The notes beneath the pieces are model-generated. The model ran no database searches and was not told the DNA's origin. It saw nothing but the letters and a program-made list of their open reading frames with translations. A program made the position numbers and the translations under genes. Shown piece by piece: positions 9,280-17,352 of a stretch of DNA of 64,000 nt (positions within the stretch are counted from its first letter, which is position 1; each line of letters opens with the position of its first letter). The stretch comes from Persicaria tinctoria (Eukaryota; Streptophyta; Magnoliopsida; Caryophyllales; Polygonaceae): the NCBI GenBank assembly GCA_037127255.1, contig JBANSL010000007.1:62047038-62111037 (forward strand). Reading direction: 5' to 3'.

Positions 9280-11880
9280 ATGGCTAATCTCAACAAAGAA
9301 GGTGACTCACTAGAAGATTTTGAGAGGGATGAAGGATGGAGAGGTGATGGTGCTTCATCTTCTCAAGCGCGTCCGCCTTCGGAGCCGCTTTCTATCTCCA
9401 CAGGGAGTTCTTCTTCTTCCTCTGATGATTCTTCGTCAGAGTCATCTTCTTCTACGTCCGCGTCTACCCCGGATCGCATTGGACCTAGTGGCAGCCCAAT
9501 CAAGGTGAGAAGGCGTCGGAAGCGTTCTGACCCTGATTACTATTCTTCACCTTACTCAGTTTCTTCTTATTCGAAGGGATGCGTGGATGGTGAGAATACA
9601 ACAGCTGTGGATGATTTGGGCGTCAGTTCTCCCATTGGTTTGGCGGAGGATGCCAAGGTAATCCGTTCTAAGGAGAACTTGAGTGATTTGGACACTCCCG
9701 CGTATGATTTGAAGGATCTCGATTCTTGTCTCTTTTCGTGGGATTTCAAACCTCTTCCTCCTCCAACCAGCCGCCCACCAGTTGTGCTCGAAAGGATTCA
9801 CCCATGGAGATCCCCAGTGAGTAAATTGAGGGGTTGTACGACCTTGTTAAATCTTGGGGACCTTGACGCTCTTTCGCAAGTTTTTCCATGGCCAGCGGGT
9901 GTCGAATTCTGTCTTCCCGAAGAAGGAGGTGGATGTCTGGACGCTTATGAAGACTGTTTAGTCGTATACGCGGCCTGTCTATCTCAAGGTTTCCGGCTCC
10001 CTCTTCATCCCCTTTTTTCGAAGTTTTTGGAGGAGTACAACTTGAGTCCTGCTCAAATCGTTCCCAATGGGTGGATGTTTTTTACAAGTTTTGTCATGAG
10101 ATGCAAGGAGATCGGCGTTGCTCCCTCATTGAAGTTGATGCTAAGCATTTTCTCTCTGAAAAAGGGGACCCAAGACACAAGATTCTATCAATGTAATTCG
10201 AGTTGTAAATACATGGAGAGGTTGTCTAGTAAACCAAACTGGAAATATAAGTGGTTTTTGGTCCGCGACAAATCCGGGCAGGGTTTTGGTTGCCGAACGG
10301 TTCCAGGGCCTTTTTGCTCTGCTTCGAAACCTAAAATTTCCAATCTTTCTTAGTTCAAGTCATCTTTTTCTCATATTCCTAGATTTCCCTGGGACAAAAT
10401 GTTGTCCGCGTTACGTCTTGAGATGGCTGGCTTGAGCATGCCTCATCCACGACTAGGTGGCCTCTTTGTTTAATAACTTGTACTTTCATATTTTTACTTT
10501 TCTTAGAATGGATGACTTATCAGAATGAACTTTATGTTTTACAGATAAGATGAATTTGGATGCGCTTTTAAAGCGACACAAGACTAAATCGGGAAAGAAG
10601 AAGAAACCAAGTTCGGTAGCCGATGATCCTCTTGTTCCTCTTCCAGTCTTGGACGCGACACCAATTGTTTATACAGGTGTTGCGGATGAGGCAGGTGCTT
10701 TAATTGAGTCTTCGTCATTGGTTCCTGTTCTCAGAGAGGAACGTACTGGTCCGTCCGCGCCAGAATCTTCAAGACCCAAGAAGAGGAAACTCTCCATGGT
10801 TACTGGGTCAACTGCTTCGGACAAAAAGGAGCTCTTTCTGGAAGGTGTGGCTACGCTTCGTGAATTTCCCATGCCTGGTTTCGATCCGGTTGACCTGCAA
10901 GGTCTTGCTTTTCCGGCCAAGAAAGGTTGCCTCCCAGAGCAAGGATATATTAAACGCATGGATCCTGTTACCCTCTCTGCTTACTTTGATCGCTTAATAC
11001 AGTGGGTAAGTTTAGATTTTTTCATTGTTTTTAATTTTCTTTATTTTCTTGACGCGTTCCACTTTGATCCCTCTTTTTTACTTTGATTTTACAGTTAAGG
11101 GTGATTCAGCCGGACGTTGAGAGACGCATGGTTTGCGGAGATGAAGACCTTAGGAAGAAAGAAGAAGAAATCAAGAAATTGAACCACAAGCTCCGCATAT
11201 TGGGGAACACAGTTGGGGATCCAGCTTCAGTGGAGAAGTTTAAGAAAAGGTCGGTCGAACTTCATGAGGAAGTGCAAAATCTGAAGAAAGAGATGGCCGT
11301 TTTTCAGAAGAAATATGATGACTTGAAAATTTCTTCGAAGTCCGTCGCCTCCCGCGTCAAGGAGTTAGAGGCTTCTGAGGGTGAATCACAGAAGCTTCTC
11401 CAGGCTAAACAGGCTATCATAGGCAAAATGGAGGAGGATCTTTCAATTCTTCGAGAGGAGCTATCCATGACCAAACAGGAGCCTGACGTCGAGAAGGCGC
11501 GGTCGGATCAGGATGTGGCTTCACAATGGCTTCAAAGCCCTGAGGGTTTGAACTATCTGTCTTCTGAATGGGTTAAGACTGAGGCTGGTATCTCTTTTCT
11601 ATCCTCCGCGGCAAAGGCGTGTCTCCAAACTCCCAAGGGTTCCAGTATCCTGAAAGATAGATGTTTCGGCTTTTTTCGAAAGGGGATGGTAGCAGGGATC
11701 AACCAAAGCGTGACGCGTTCGTCAAACAATCCAAGCATCCCTTTGGAAAAGTTCGAGCCTAGCACTGAGAGTGCTTACTGGGGTCTTTCGAAGGAGGAGA
11801 TGGAAGCGGAAGACTCTTATTCCGAAGGTGATGATGATGATGAAGCGGAGGAAGAAAATGAGAAGGCCAAATCTCCCTGA
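9280..11880 (+). pseudogene. Antisense accessory gene, 'putative gypsy type transposon' domain
   Basis: A spliced gene on the strand opposite to gag-pol. Exon 1 (9280-10456) has a Ser-rich start (residues about 26-63), a basic KVRRRRKR patch and, at about 233-330, the domain known as 'Putative gypsy type transposon' (PF04195): GFRLPLHPLFSKFLEEYNLS, PNGWMFFTSFVMRC, ending in WKYKWFLVRD. Exon 2 is 10545-11005 and exon 3 11095-11880; both introns (88-89 bp) have GT...AG ends and join in frame. The last exon gives a long coiled coil (about 11130-11500) and an acidic C-terminus. Total would be about 545 codons plus 262. An in-frame TAG at 10351-10353 ends exon 1 early; no splice choice I tried removes it, so this copy may be truncated at 357 residues. 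ATG 9280 is chosen because the frame upstream lacks another ATG. Related antisense or extra ORFs are known in Tat elements; function unknown. Confidence 0.72.
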
Positions 11881-12223
11881 GATACTTTGTTATTTTAGGT
11901 TTTTTGTGTGGTGATGAACATTGGGAATCCGTACATGATTCCTTGGTTTTTGGTGTGTCATTGAGATCCTTCTTTTGTTTTGAAGATAGGTTGAAGATCT
12001 CTCTGGCTAAAACATTCGCGTCACTTGCATGTTTCATTTACAGTAAATATTTATATGTTTATTTTCTAGATCTTCCAAGTGTTGAAAAGACTTATCCCGG
12101 TGTTCAAGATTTATCACCACTTGTCTTTATTTCTTTGGATGAATTTCTCTTCTTAAGGCCCCGATCTCTGTCCTCTGTGATTTCTTGAGTTGGGTTTAAT
12201 AGGTCGCGTTTATTGTGAGCATC
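11881..12223. other. Spacer between antisense gene and first B3 gene
   Basis: T-rich, non-coding on both strands as far as I can see. It should hold the 3' UTR of the antisense gene and the promoter of the first B3 gene. No clear TATA box was picked; ATATTTATATG near 12047-12057 is a weak candidate. Two CGCG sites occur (near 11997 and 12204). Confidence 0.4.
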
Positions 12224-12665
12224 ATGTCTTCTGGAAATTTTAACCCATGGGCCTTTTTTCAAAAGATTGAGAATGCGGAGCAACTCTCTCGACTAGTGAG
12301 TATTTTTTAATCTTTGTTTTAAACAAAGCTTGAGTTACTTCACCTTAAATGTTGATTTGTTTCATATGTAGGTTATGCCTCCCCAATTTGAGGCTGAGTA
12401 TGGACCTCTCCCTCCTCGATGGGCCTTTCTATCGTCTTATCTCGTCCGCGACTTCCCTCTGGCCGTATCATGGAGTGAGAATGGTCTTTTTCAGATTGAT
12501 AGTGGTTGGGATGAATTCCTCATGCTTCATCGTCTAGGGATAGGAAGTGCTATGATGTTTTTTCACAAGGGGAATGTCTCTTTCCAAGTTTGTCGGCGTC
12601 GTGAAGTCGTGAATGAACCTAAGCCGACCTCGGACTCGGTCTCTTCGTCGTGTGGTTCTAGCTGA
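12224..12665 (+). CDS. B3 DNA-binding domain protein 1, retrotransposon-borne
   Basis: Two exons, 12224-12295 (24 codons) and 12372-12665, with a 76-bp GT...AG intron in phase 0; product 121 residues, essentially one B3 domain. The B3 pattern of plant REM-type factors is clear: PWAFFQKIENAEQLSRL at the start (strand 1, FF..I..A.QL), VMPPQFEAEYGPLPP, then RDFPLAVSWSENGLFQ, the signature GWDEFLMLHRLGIGSAMMFF (GW..F...L..G...F) and GNVSFQV at the end. A short acidic/Ser tail follows. B3 domains bind DNA in the major groove and are plant transcription-factor domains; a protein with only this domain could act as a DNA-bound regulator in the nucleus. It has three relatives in the next 2.3 kb with the same intron position in two. 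Expression is not shown by sequence. Confidence 0.78.
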
Positions 12666-12910
12666 ATTATTTTCGTGTAGGCCTCTTGCAGCTCTTCAAG
12701 TTTATCGCTTGTTATAAGTTTTTTAATGTACTGGAGAAATAAAAAGGGAATTTGCGGTTTCTTTATCGTTTTCATATATTCTATCAAGCTATAATAAAAG
12801 GAGGGGATCTTTATTATCATTGATAATGGAAAACGCGTACAGAGACCTTCCATAGGGTTTGGATCCCCTTAAGCTCGTTACATAGTTGACGCGGAGAATT
12901 TATTGGGAGA
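12666..12910. other. Spacer between convergent B3 genes 1 and 2
   Basis: Short convergent 3' region shared by B3 gene 1 (+) and B3 gene 2 (-). AATAAA-like sequence (AGAAATAAAAAGG near 12735) may serve as a polyadenylation signal for gene 1. Contains CGCG sites near 12835 and 12890. Confidence 0.4.
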
Positions 12911-13246
12911 TTAGGGGCGGCCTATCTCCCCGTTCTCTTCGCTATCTGGGCTAACAACGTCGACTTCAAAGATAGAGTCTCCCATGTAGGTGAAGATCAA
13001 CGCGGATCCTACATTGACTCGATTTGCTTGTGTGAAGTCGCGCCATCCTTGGGTTAGCCAAAAAAGGCCATCTTCATCTTTGTCTACCTTTACTTCGTGT
13101 TCTTGGTTGGAGCGGGACCAGAGTCTAGCTTGAGTGTGAGCGTCTTCATCGATTAGGACATACGCGAGAGGGAGATGAAGGGTTTGAAGTTGCTCCTCTC
13201 TCATAATGACTCTGTAGAAAGCCCTAGGCTGGGGGTTTGGATCCAT
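12911..13246 (-). CDS. B3 DNA-binding domain protein 2 (inverted, intronless)
   Basis: Single-exon gene for 111 residues, on the strand opposite to its three relatives. B3 features: AFYRVIMREEQLQTLHLPLA at the start, HEVKVDKDEDGLFWL, signature GWRDFTQANRVNVGSALIFT, then GDSIFEVDVVSP. The frame is open upstream to an ATG at 13345 (144 residues), but a minus-strand TATAAAA at 13291-13297 puts the transcription start near 13265, so the ATG at 13246 is preferred. The extra 33 residues would be Lys-rich and unlike B3. Lack of the intron and opposite orientation suggest it arose by a separate copying event or lost the intron, perhaps through RNA, since it shares the strand of the genomic transcript and an intron here could be spliced out. 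Confidence 0.76.
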   Translation of the reverse strand: MDPNPQPRAFYRVIMREEQLQTLHLPLAYVLIDEDAHTQARLWSRSNQEHEVKVDKDEDGLFWLTQGWRDFTQANRVNVGSALIFTYMGDSIFEVDVVSPDSEENGEIGRP

Positions 13247-13290
13247 TTTGTTTTTAAGTTTGCTCTCTGTTTTTGGGTGTCCTAGGTGGG

Positions 13291-13297
13291 TTTTATA
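13291..13297 (-). promoter_or_regulatory. TATA box of B3 gene 2
   Basis: Minus strand reads AAGTATAAAACCCACC. It lies 45 bp upstream of the ATG at 13246, a good distance for a short 5' UTR, and it decides the start codon of B3 gene 2 against the upstream ATG at 13345. Confidence 0.6.
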
Positions 13298-13566
13298 CTT
13301 GTCCTTGTGAGGTTTCCCGTCTTTGGTTTCGTCGCTTCTTTCCAATATGTAATTTTTATTTGAATAAATTGAGCTTTTACTTTCGTCGTTCTTGGGAAAA
13401 GTTTTTTACACCTGGTAACTTTGTTTTGAAAACGACGGACGCGTGCTCTTGACAGTTGTGCCGCCTGTTGCATGTCACACATGTGTTTCTTTTTGCTTTT
13501 GTTTGATTGTCCCCTTGTGGTTGATAAGGAGGGAATCTTTTACTGTGGTTTCCAACTTTCATCGAG
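13298..13566. other. Divergent promoter region between B3 genes 2 and 3
   Basis: The only head-to-head spacing in the B3 cluster. It contains GGACGCGTGC (near 13438) and several ACACATG/CATGTCACAC words, but no TATA box oriented toward gene 3 that I would trust. It is the natural place for shared control of genes 2 and 3. Confidence 0.4.
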
Positions 13567-14043
13567 ATGCGGGGTTCCATTATAGTTCCTCCTTTGTCCT
13601 TTAGAGCAGACGGGGTTGTTGATCTGGGAACCCGCTGGGCTTTCTTCCAAGCGATTGACTACCCGGAACAGTTTCTGCAGTTGGTGAGCTAACTATGTTA
13701 GCAATCTATAGAAAACTTACTCTTAACTAACATCTCTTTGCCCCTTTTTTAGTTGCTTCCACTTTGTTTTGAGGAGGAATATGCCGATGCTATCCCTAGT
13801 CACGTTTTTCTATCGTCCTATCTATTGCATGACTTCATGGTTTGCATAGAGCGGCGTAACGGTGGTTTTCTTTACTTTGGCCGCGGATGGAAGGACTTTG
13901 TGGACTCCCATGGTTTTGAGCAGGGGGCTTCTATGATCTTTACTCATACAGGTGAAGCTCATTTCGAGGTTCAGGTGGTTGATCCGCGTGGGGGAAATAA
14001 CGAGGATCGGGCCTCTTCTGAAATAATTTCGAATGGTTCTTAA
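13567..14043 (+). CDS. B3 DNA-binding domain protein 3, retrotransposon-borne
   Basis: Exon 1 13567-13683 (39 codons) and exon 2 13753-14043, joined in phase 0 across a 69-bp GT...AG intron; 135 residues. After a 20-residue leader the B3 pattern runs RWAFFQAIDYPEQFLQL, then LLPLCFEEEYADAIP, HDFMVCIERRNGGFLYF, signature GWKDFVDSHGFEQGASMIFT and GEAHFEVQVVDP, with a short polar tail. The intron falls at exactly the same place in the domain as in genes 1 and 4, just after the EQ(L/F)..L of strand 1. An earlier or later start is possible, as no TATA box fixes it. The role would be sequence-specific DNA binding; the target is unknown. Confidence 0.77.
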
Positions 14044-14389
14044 AAAATGCCCAGTTCTAAGTAAGGTTTTAGGCTTTCTTATCTGTTTCAAAACATAGGG
14101 GTTTAGCTGGCTCACAGCAGCTACACCTGGGCATTTCTCTGTTCATGCATGTTAAGTTTTTCGAGGTTCGCTTGTCACGATGTTATCCTTTCAAGATTTC
14201 TGAAAGATTCTGTAACAGTATTTACTATTCATCTTATGCATGGCATCTGTGGTTTTTGTCAAATGACGTGACATCTTAGCCATATGTGTTCAATATTTTC
14301 AGTTATTTTTTGACATGTGTCTGGATCTTTGCTATATAAAAAGGGAAGTATAGTAAAGGAATCATTGATCCATTGCCTGTATCTTTACG
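14044..14389. other. Promoter region of B3 gene 4
   Basis: Non-coding. It ends with a strong TATA box at 14334-14340 (TATATAAAAAGG reaching 14343) and includes CATGCATG-type words near 14144-14150 (TTCATGCATG), the RY core recognised by the ABI3/FUS3/LEC2 class of B3 proteins. This RY site is of interest next to genes for B3 proteins, but one site can occur by chance. Confidence 0.45.
14334..14343 (+). promoter_or_regulatory. TATA box of B3 gene 4
   Basis: TATATAAAAA, followed by GGGAAG. With initiation about 30 bp downstream the 5' UTR would be about 20-25 nt before the ATG at 14390. This supports gene 4 having its own promoter rather than relying on the LTR. Confidence 0.65.
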
Positions 14390-14897
14390 ATGCCTTCCAT
14401 GGACGGTTTGTCTTGGTCATTCTCTGAGAGAGTTCGTTTTCCTGAGCAACTTCTTCGCTTGGTTAGTTTGTTGGTTGTTGATTTTATTTTTATCGAATCA
14501 ATTTATCCATTAGCATTCTTTGAAATCTGTTTGTTTTTGTTAGTCTTTGCCTTTATGTTTCGAAGATAGACTTGGGCCAGGTCTTCCCAGGAGTGTCCTT
14601 CTGTCCACCAGGATTCTTCATGATTTTCCGGTGGAGGTTGCGCGCGGAGATTATAGGATCCCGTTTTTGAGGGGTGGTTGGAATGACTTTGCCGAGACTC
14701 ACATCATCCATATTGGTTCTTCTCTTACCTTTGTTTATAAAGGTGAGAATCGCTTCGATGTTCGGGTTTTAGATGCCGTGGGAGATGAGGTGGACGCGGA
14801 GTGGGCTTCTTCAGAGTCAGAAGGTCCCCCCTCAAATGGGTTTCGTTTAAGCCAGGGCAGGACTCGCATCATCCCAGGGCGTTTTCCGCGGACTTAG
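14390..14897 (+). CDS. B3 DNA-binding domain protein 4, retrotransposon-borne
   Basis: Exon 1 14390-14461 (24 codons, as in gene 1) and exon 2 14544-14897, phase-0 intron of 82 bp with GT...AG; 141 residues. B3 features: LSWSFSERVRFPEQLLRL, SLPLCFEDRLGPGLP, HDFPVEVARGDYRIPFL, signature GWNDFAETHIIHIGSSLTFV, then GENRFDVRVLDA. A longer tail than its relatives follows (about 45 residues, Glu/Ser then Arg-rich), possibly an activation or nuclear-targeting segment. A second ATG four codons in could also serve as start. The four proteins differ at most positions outside the B3 core, so the duplications are old relative to the LTR age. Confidence 0.78.
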
Positions 14898-15150
14898 GTT
14901 GATGGGTGCTTTGCTTTTAATTCTGAATTAACTGCAACAATTTCTTTCAAAAATCACAATACTTTTTGGGGAATCCCCAAATGAGTATTTCTTTTGTAAT
15001 ATTTTGACTGTGGTTCGTTGACGGGTTTGGTCCTTTGAAAGGTCGATCGGACTTTGATTTCCAATGATCTAATTAATAATGAAATGTTTTCTTTCTCGAG
15101 AATAAGGATTTAATTACAGACTCGTTGCGAAGTTATGCTATAGTGTTTTT
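14898..15150. other. Non-coding spacer before the tandem repeats
   Basis: About 250 bp downstream of B3 gene 4 with no gene on either strand that I can see. It may hold the gene's poly(A) site. Confidence 0.4.
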
Positions 15151-15877
15151 AGGACTTTATACGAAGTATCATCTCTGAGAATGCGGATTCGATCAGAGGC
15201 CTGACGCGGATATAAGCTCCAGCGTCTCAGGACTTTATACGAAGTATCATCTCTGAGAATGCGGATTCGATCAGAGGCCTGACGCGGATATAAGCTCCAG
15301 CGTCTCAGGACTTTAAACGAAGTATCATCTCTGAGAATGCGGATTCGATCAGAGGCCTGACGCGGATATAAGCTCCAGCGTCTCAGGACTTTAAACGAAG
15401 TATCATCTCTGAGAATGCGGATTCGATCAGAGGCCTGACGCGGATATAAGCTCCAGCGTCTCAGGACTTTATACGAAGTATCATCTCTGAGAATGCGGAT
15501 TCGATCAGAGGTCTGACGCGGATATAAGCTCCAGCGTCTCAGGACTTTATACGAAGTATCATCTATGAGAATGCGGATTCGATCAGAGGCCTGACGCGGA
15601 TATAAGCTCCAGCGTCTCAGGACTTTATACGAAGTATCATCTCTGAGAATGCGGATTCGATCAGAGGCCTGACACGGATATAAGCTCCAGCGTCTCAGGA
15701 CTTTATACGAAGTATCATCTCTGAGAATGCGGATTCGATCAGAGGCCTGACGCGGATATAAGCTCCAGCGTCTCAGGACTTTATACGAAGTATCATCTCT
15801 GAGAATGCGGATTCGATCAGAGGCCTGACGCGGATATAAGCTCCAGCGTCTCAGGACTTTATACGAAGTATCATTTC
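15151..15877. repeat. Nine 78-bp tandem repeats plus a partial copy
   Basis: Units begin AGGACTTTATACGAAGTATC at 15151, 15229, 15307, 15385, 15463, 15541, 15619, 15697 and 15775, with a broken tenth from 15853. They are almost identical; variants include TTTAAACG in units 3 and 4, AGGTCTGA in unit 5, ATCTATGAG in unit 6 and GACACGG in unit 7. Each unit holds an imperfect hairpin (CTCTGAGAAT, loop GCGG, ATTCGATCAGAG) and one GACGCGGAT. Variable tandem repeats between pol and the 3' LTR are known for Tat elements and can seed satellites. Near-identity of units points to recent expansion. Confidence 0.95.
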
Positions 15878-15970
15878 AAATGCGAATCATCATAGAAAGC
15901 GCCCTCTAACCGCTTTATTTAATTTTTGCGGGGGCGACTTAGTTTTATATTTACTTAGCTGTTTTGATGG

Positions 15971-17352
15971 TTACACATAATACTTTTTTAGATTGTCCGC
16001 GTTCCAGGTCTTGTTTAGGACGATTCCTGCGGGAGTGCTGAGTTTATATGCCCCTTTTTGGACTTCCTTGACAATAATATACGGCCCTTCCCAGTTGGGA
16101 TCCAGCTTCCCTCCAGACGTGGCTTGTCGTAACACTAAATATCCTTCTTTAAGATGTCGTGGGGAGATTCGTTTGTCTTGATACTTGGAGAGCCTCCTCT
16201 TGTATCTAGCTCCTTCAGAGCAGCTGCCATTCGACGTTCTTCAATGAGGTGGAGCTCAAACTCCAGTGCTTCGTCATTGATATTCGGATCATATGTCATG
16301 ATCCGCGCCGATGGTATCAACCTCTCTACTGGGATGACCGCGTCCATCCCAAAGACTAAAGAAAATGGGGTTTCTCCAGTGGGAGTCTTTGTTGATGTGC
16401 GGTATGACCAGAGTACTAATGGCAATAGTTCTGCCCAACGCCCTTTGGCTGTGTTGCCAAGCTTCTTTTGTATCCCATGTAACAGCTGTCGGTTGGTTGT
16501 TTCCGCCTGCCCATTCGTCTGAGGGTGGGCTACGGAGGAGATTTTAAGATTGATGCTCAGTCCTGCACAGAAATCCCTGATCGTTTCACAATCGAACTGC
16601 GGCCCATGGTCTGTAATTATCGTTTCGGGTACTCCGAAGCGGCAAACAACGTTTTTCCATAAAAACTTTCTCACTTTTTCCGCGGTAATTAAACTCATTG
16701 CTTCGGCTTCCACCCACTTAGTGAAATAATCAACTAAGACCAAAACATACCTCAACTGTCCAGGAGTAGTGGGAAATGGGTCGAGGATGTCCATTCCCCA
16801 AACAGAAAAAGGGCAAGCTCCGGTTATACTCTTCATTGTCTCAGAAGGACGATGATTGAGATTTCCAAACCTTTGGCACGCGTCGCATTTCTGTATGTAA
16901 CTTCGGACATCATGTCTCATCGTAGGCCAATAGTATCCCAGCCTGATCGCTTTGGCTACAACTGCTCTCCATCCTTGGTGATGCGAACAAATCCCATCAT
17001 GCAGTTCTTCAACCACTTGACTTCCTTCTTTTGATGATATGCACAACAGATCAGGTAAGCAGTACCCTCTTTTGTACAGTTTTCCTCCCCGGATAGTGAA
17101 TCGAGATGACTTGAGGAGTATCTTCTTAGCTGCGGCCCTATCTTCAGGTAGGGTTCCCTTACCTAAATAATCTGCGATTGGTGCCCTCCAGTCTTCCATC
17201 TCTAGCTCTTGCACCTGATAGATTTCTTGAATGAGCCTTCGGTTGCTCATTCTTTCCAGCATCACTTCCGTTCCTACTTCTTCTGGCATTACAGCCCCCA
17301 ATCGTGCCAACGCGTCCGCTTGCTGGTTGTCATCTCTAGGAACAGTTGTTAT
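15971..17352 (-). pseudogene. Gypsy integrase part of pol, broken
   Basis: Minus-strand continuation of pol after the TGA at 17353-17355, in the same frame. Integrase marks, numbered from the codon at 17310: zinc-binding His104/His110-111 with Cys142/Cys145 (KCDACQR), catalytic D174 (WGMDIL), D234 (TDHGPQFD) and E270 (NGQAET), a DD35E spacing. After residue about 365 the frame shifts: a one-base deletion near 16207 sends it to an early stop at 16135, while the true C-terminal end (KLDPNWEGPY, TWNADNLKKYYV) lies in the neighbouring frame and stops at 15971. No chromodomain. The enzyme inserts the cDNA; this copy could not make it whole. Confidence 0.88.

Noticed and set aside
10283..10382. Possible 100-bp intron removing the TAG in the antisense gene
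   Set aside because: The donor is poor and no phase-compatible GT before the stop keeps the downstream frame; the 30-bp alternative is too short and makes TAA.
15151..15877. CRISPR-like array
   Set aside because: Units are identical along the full 78 bp with no variable spacers, and the organism is a plant.
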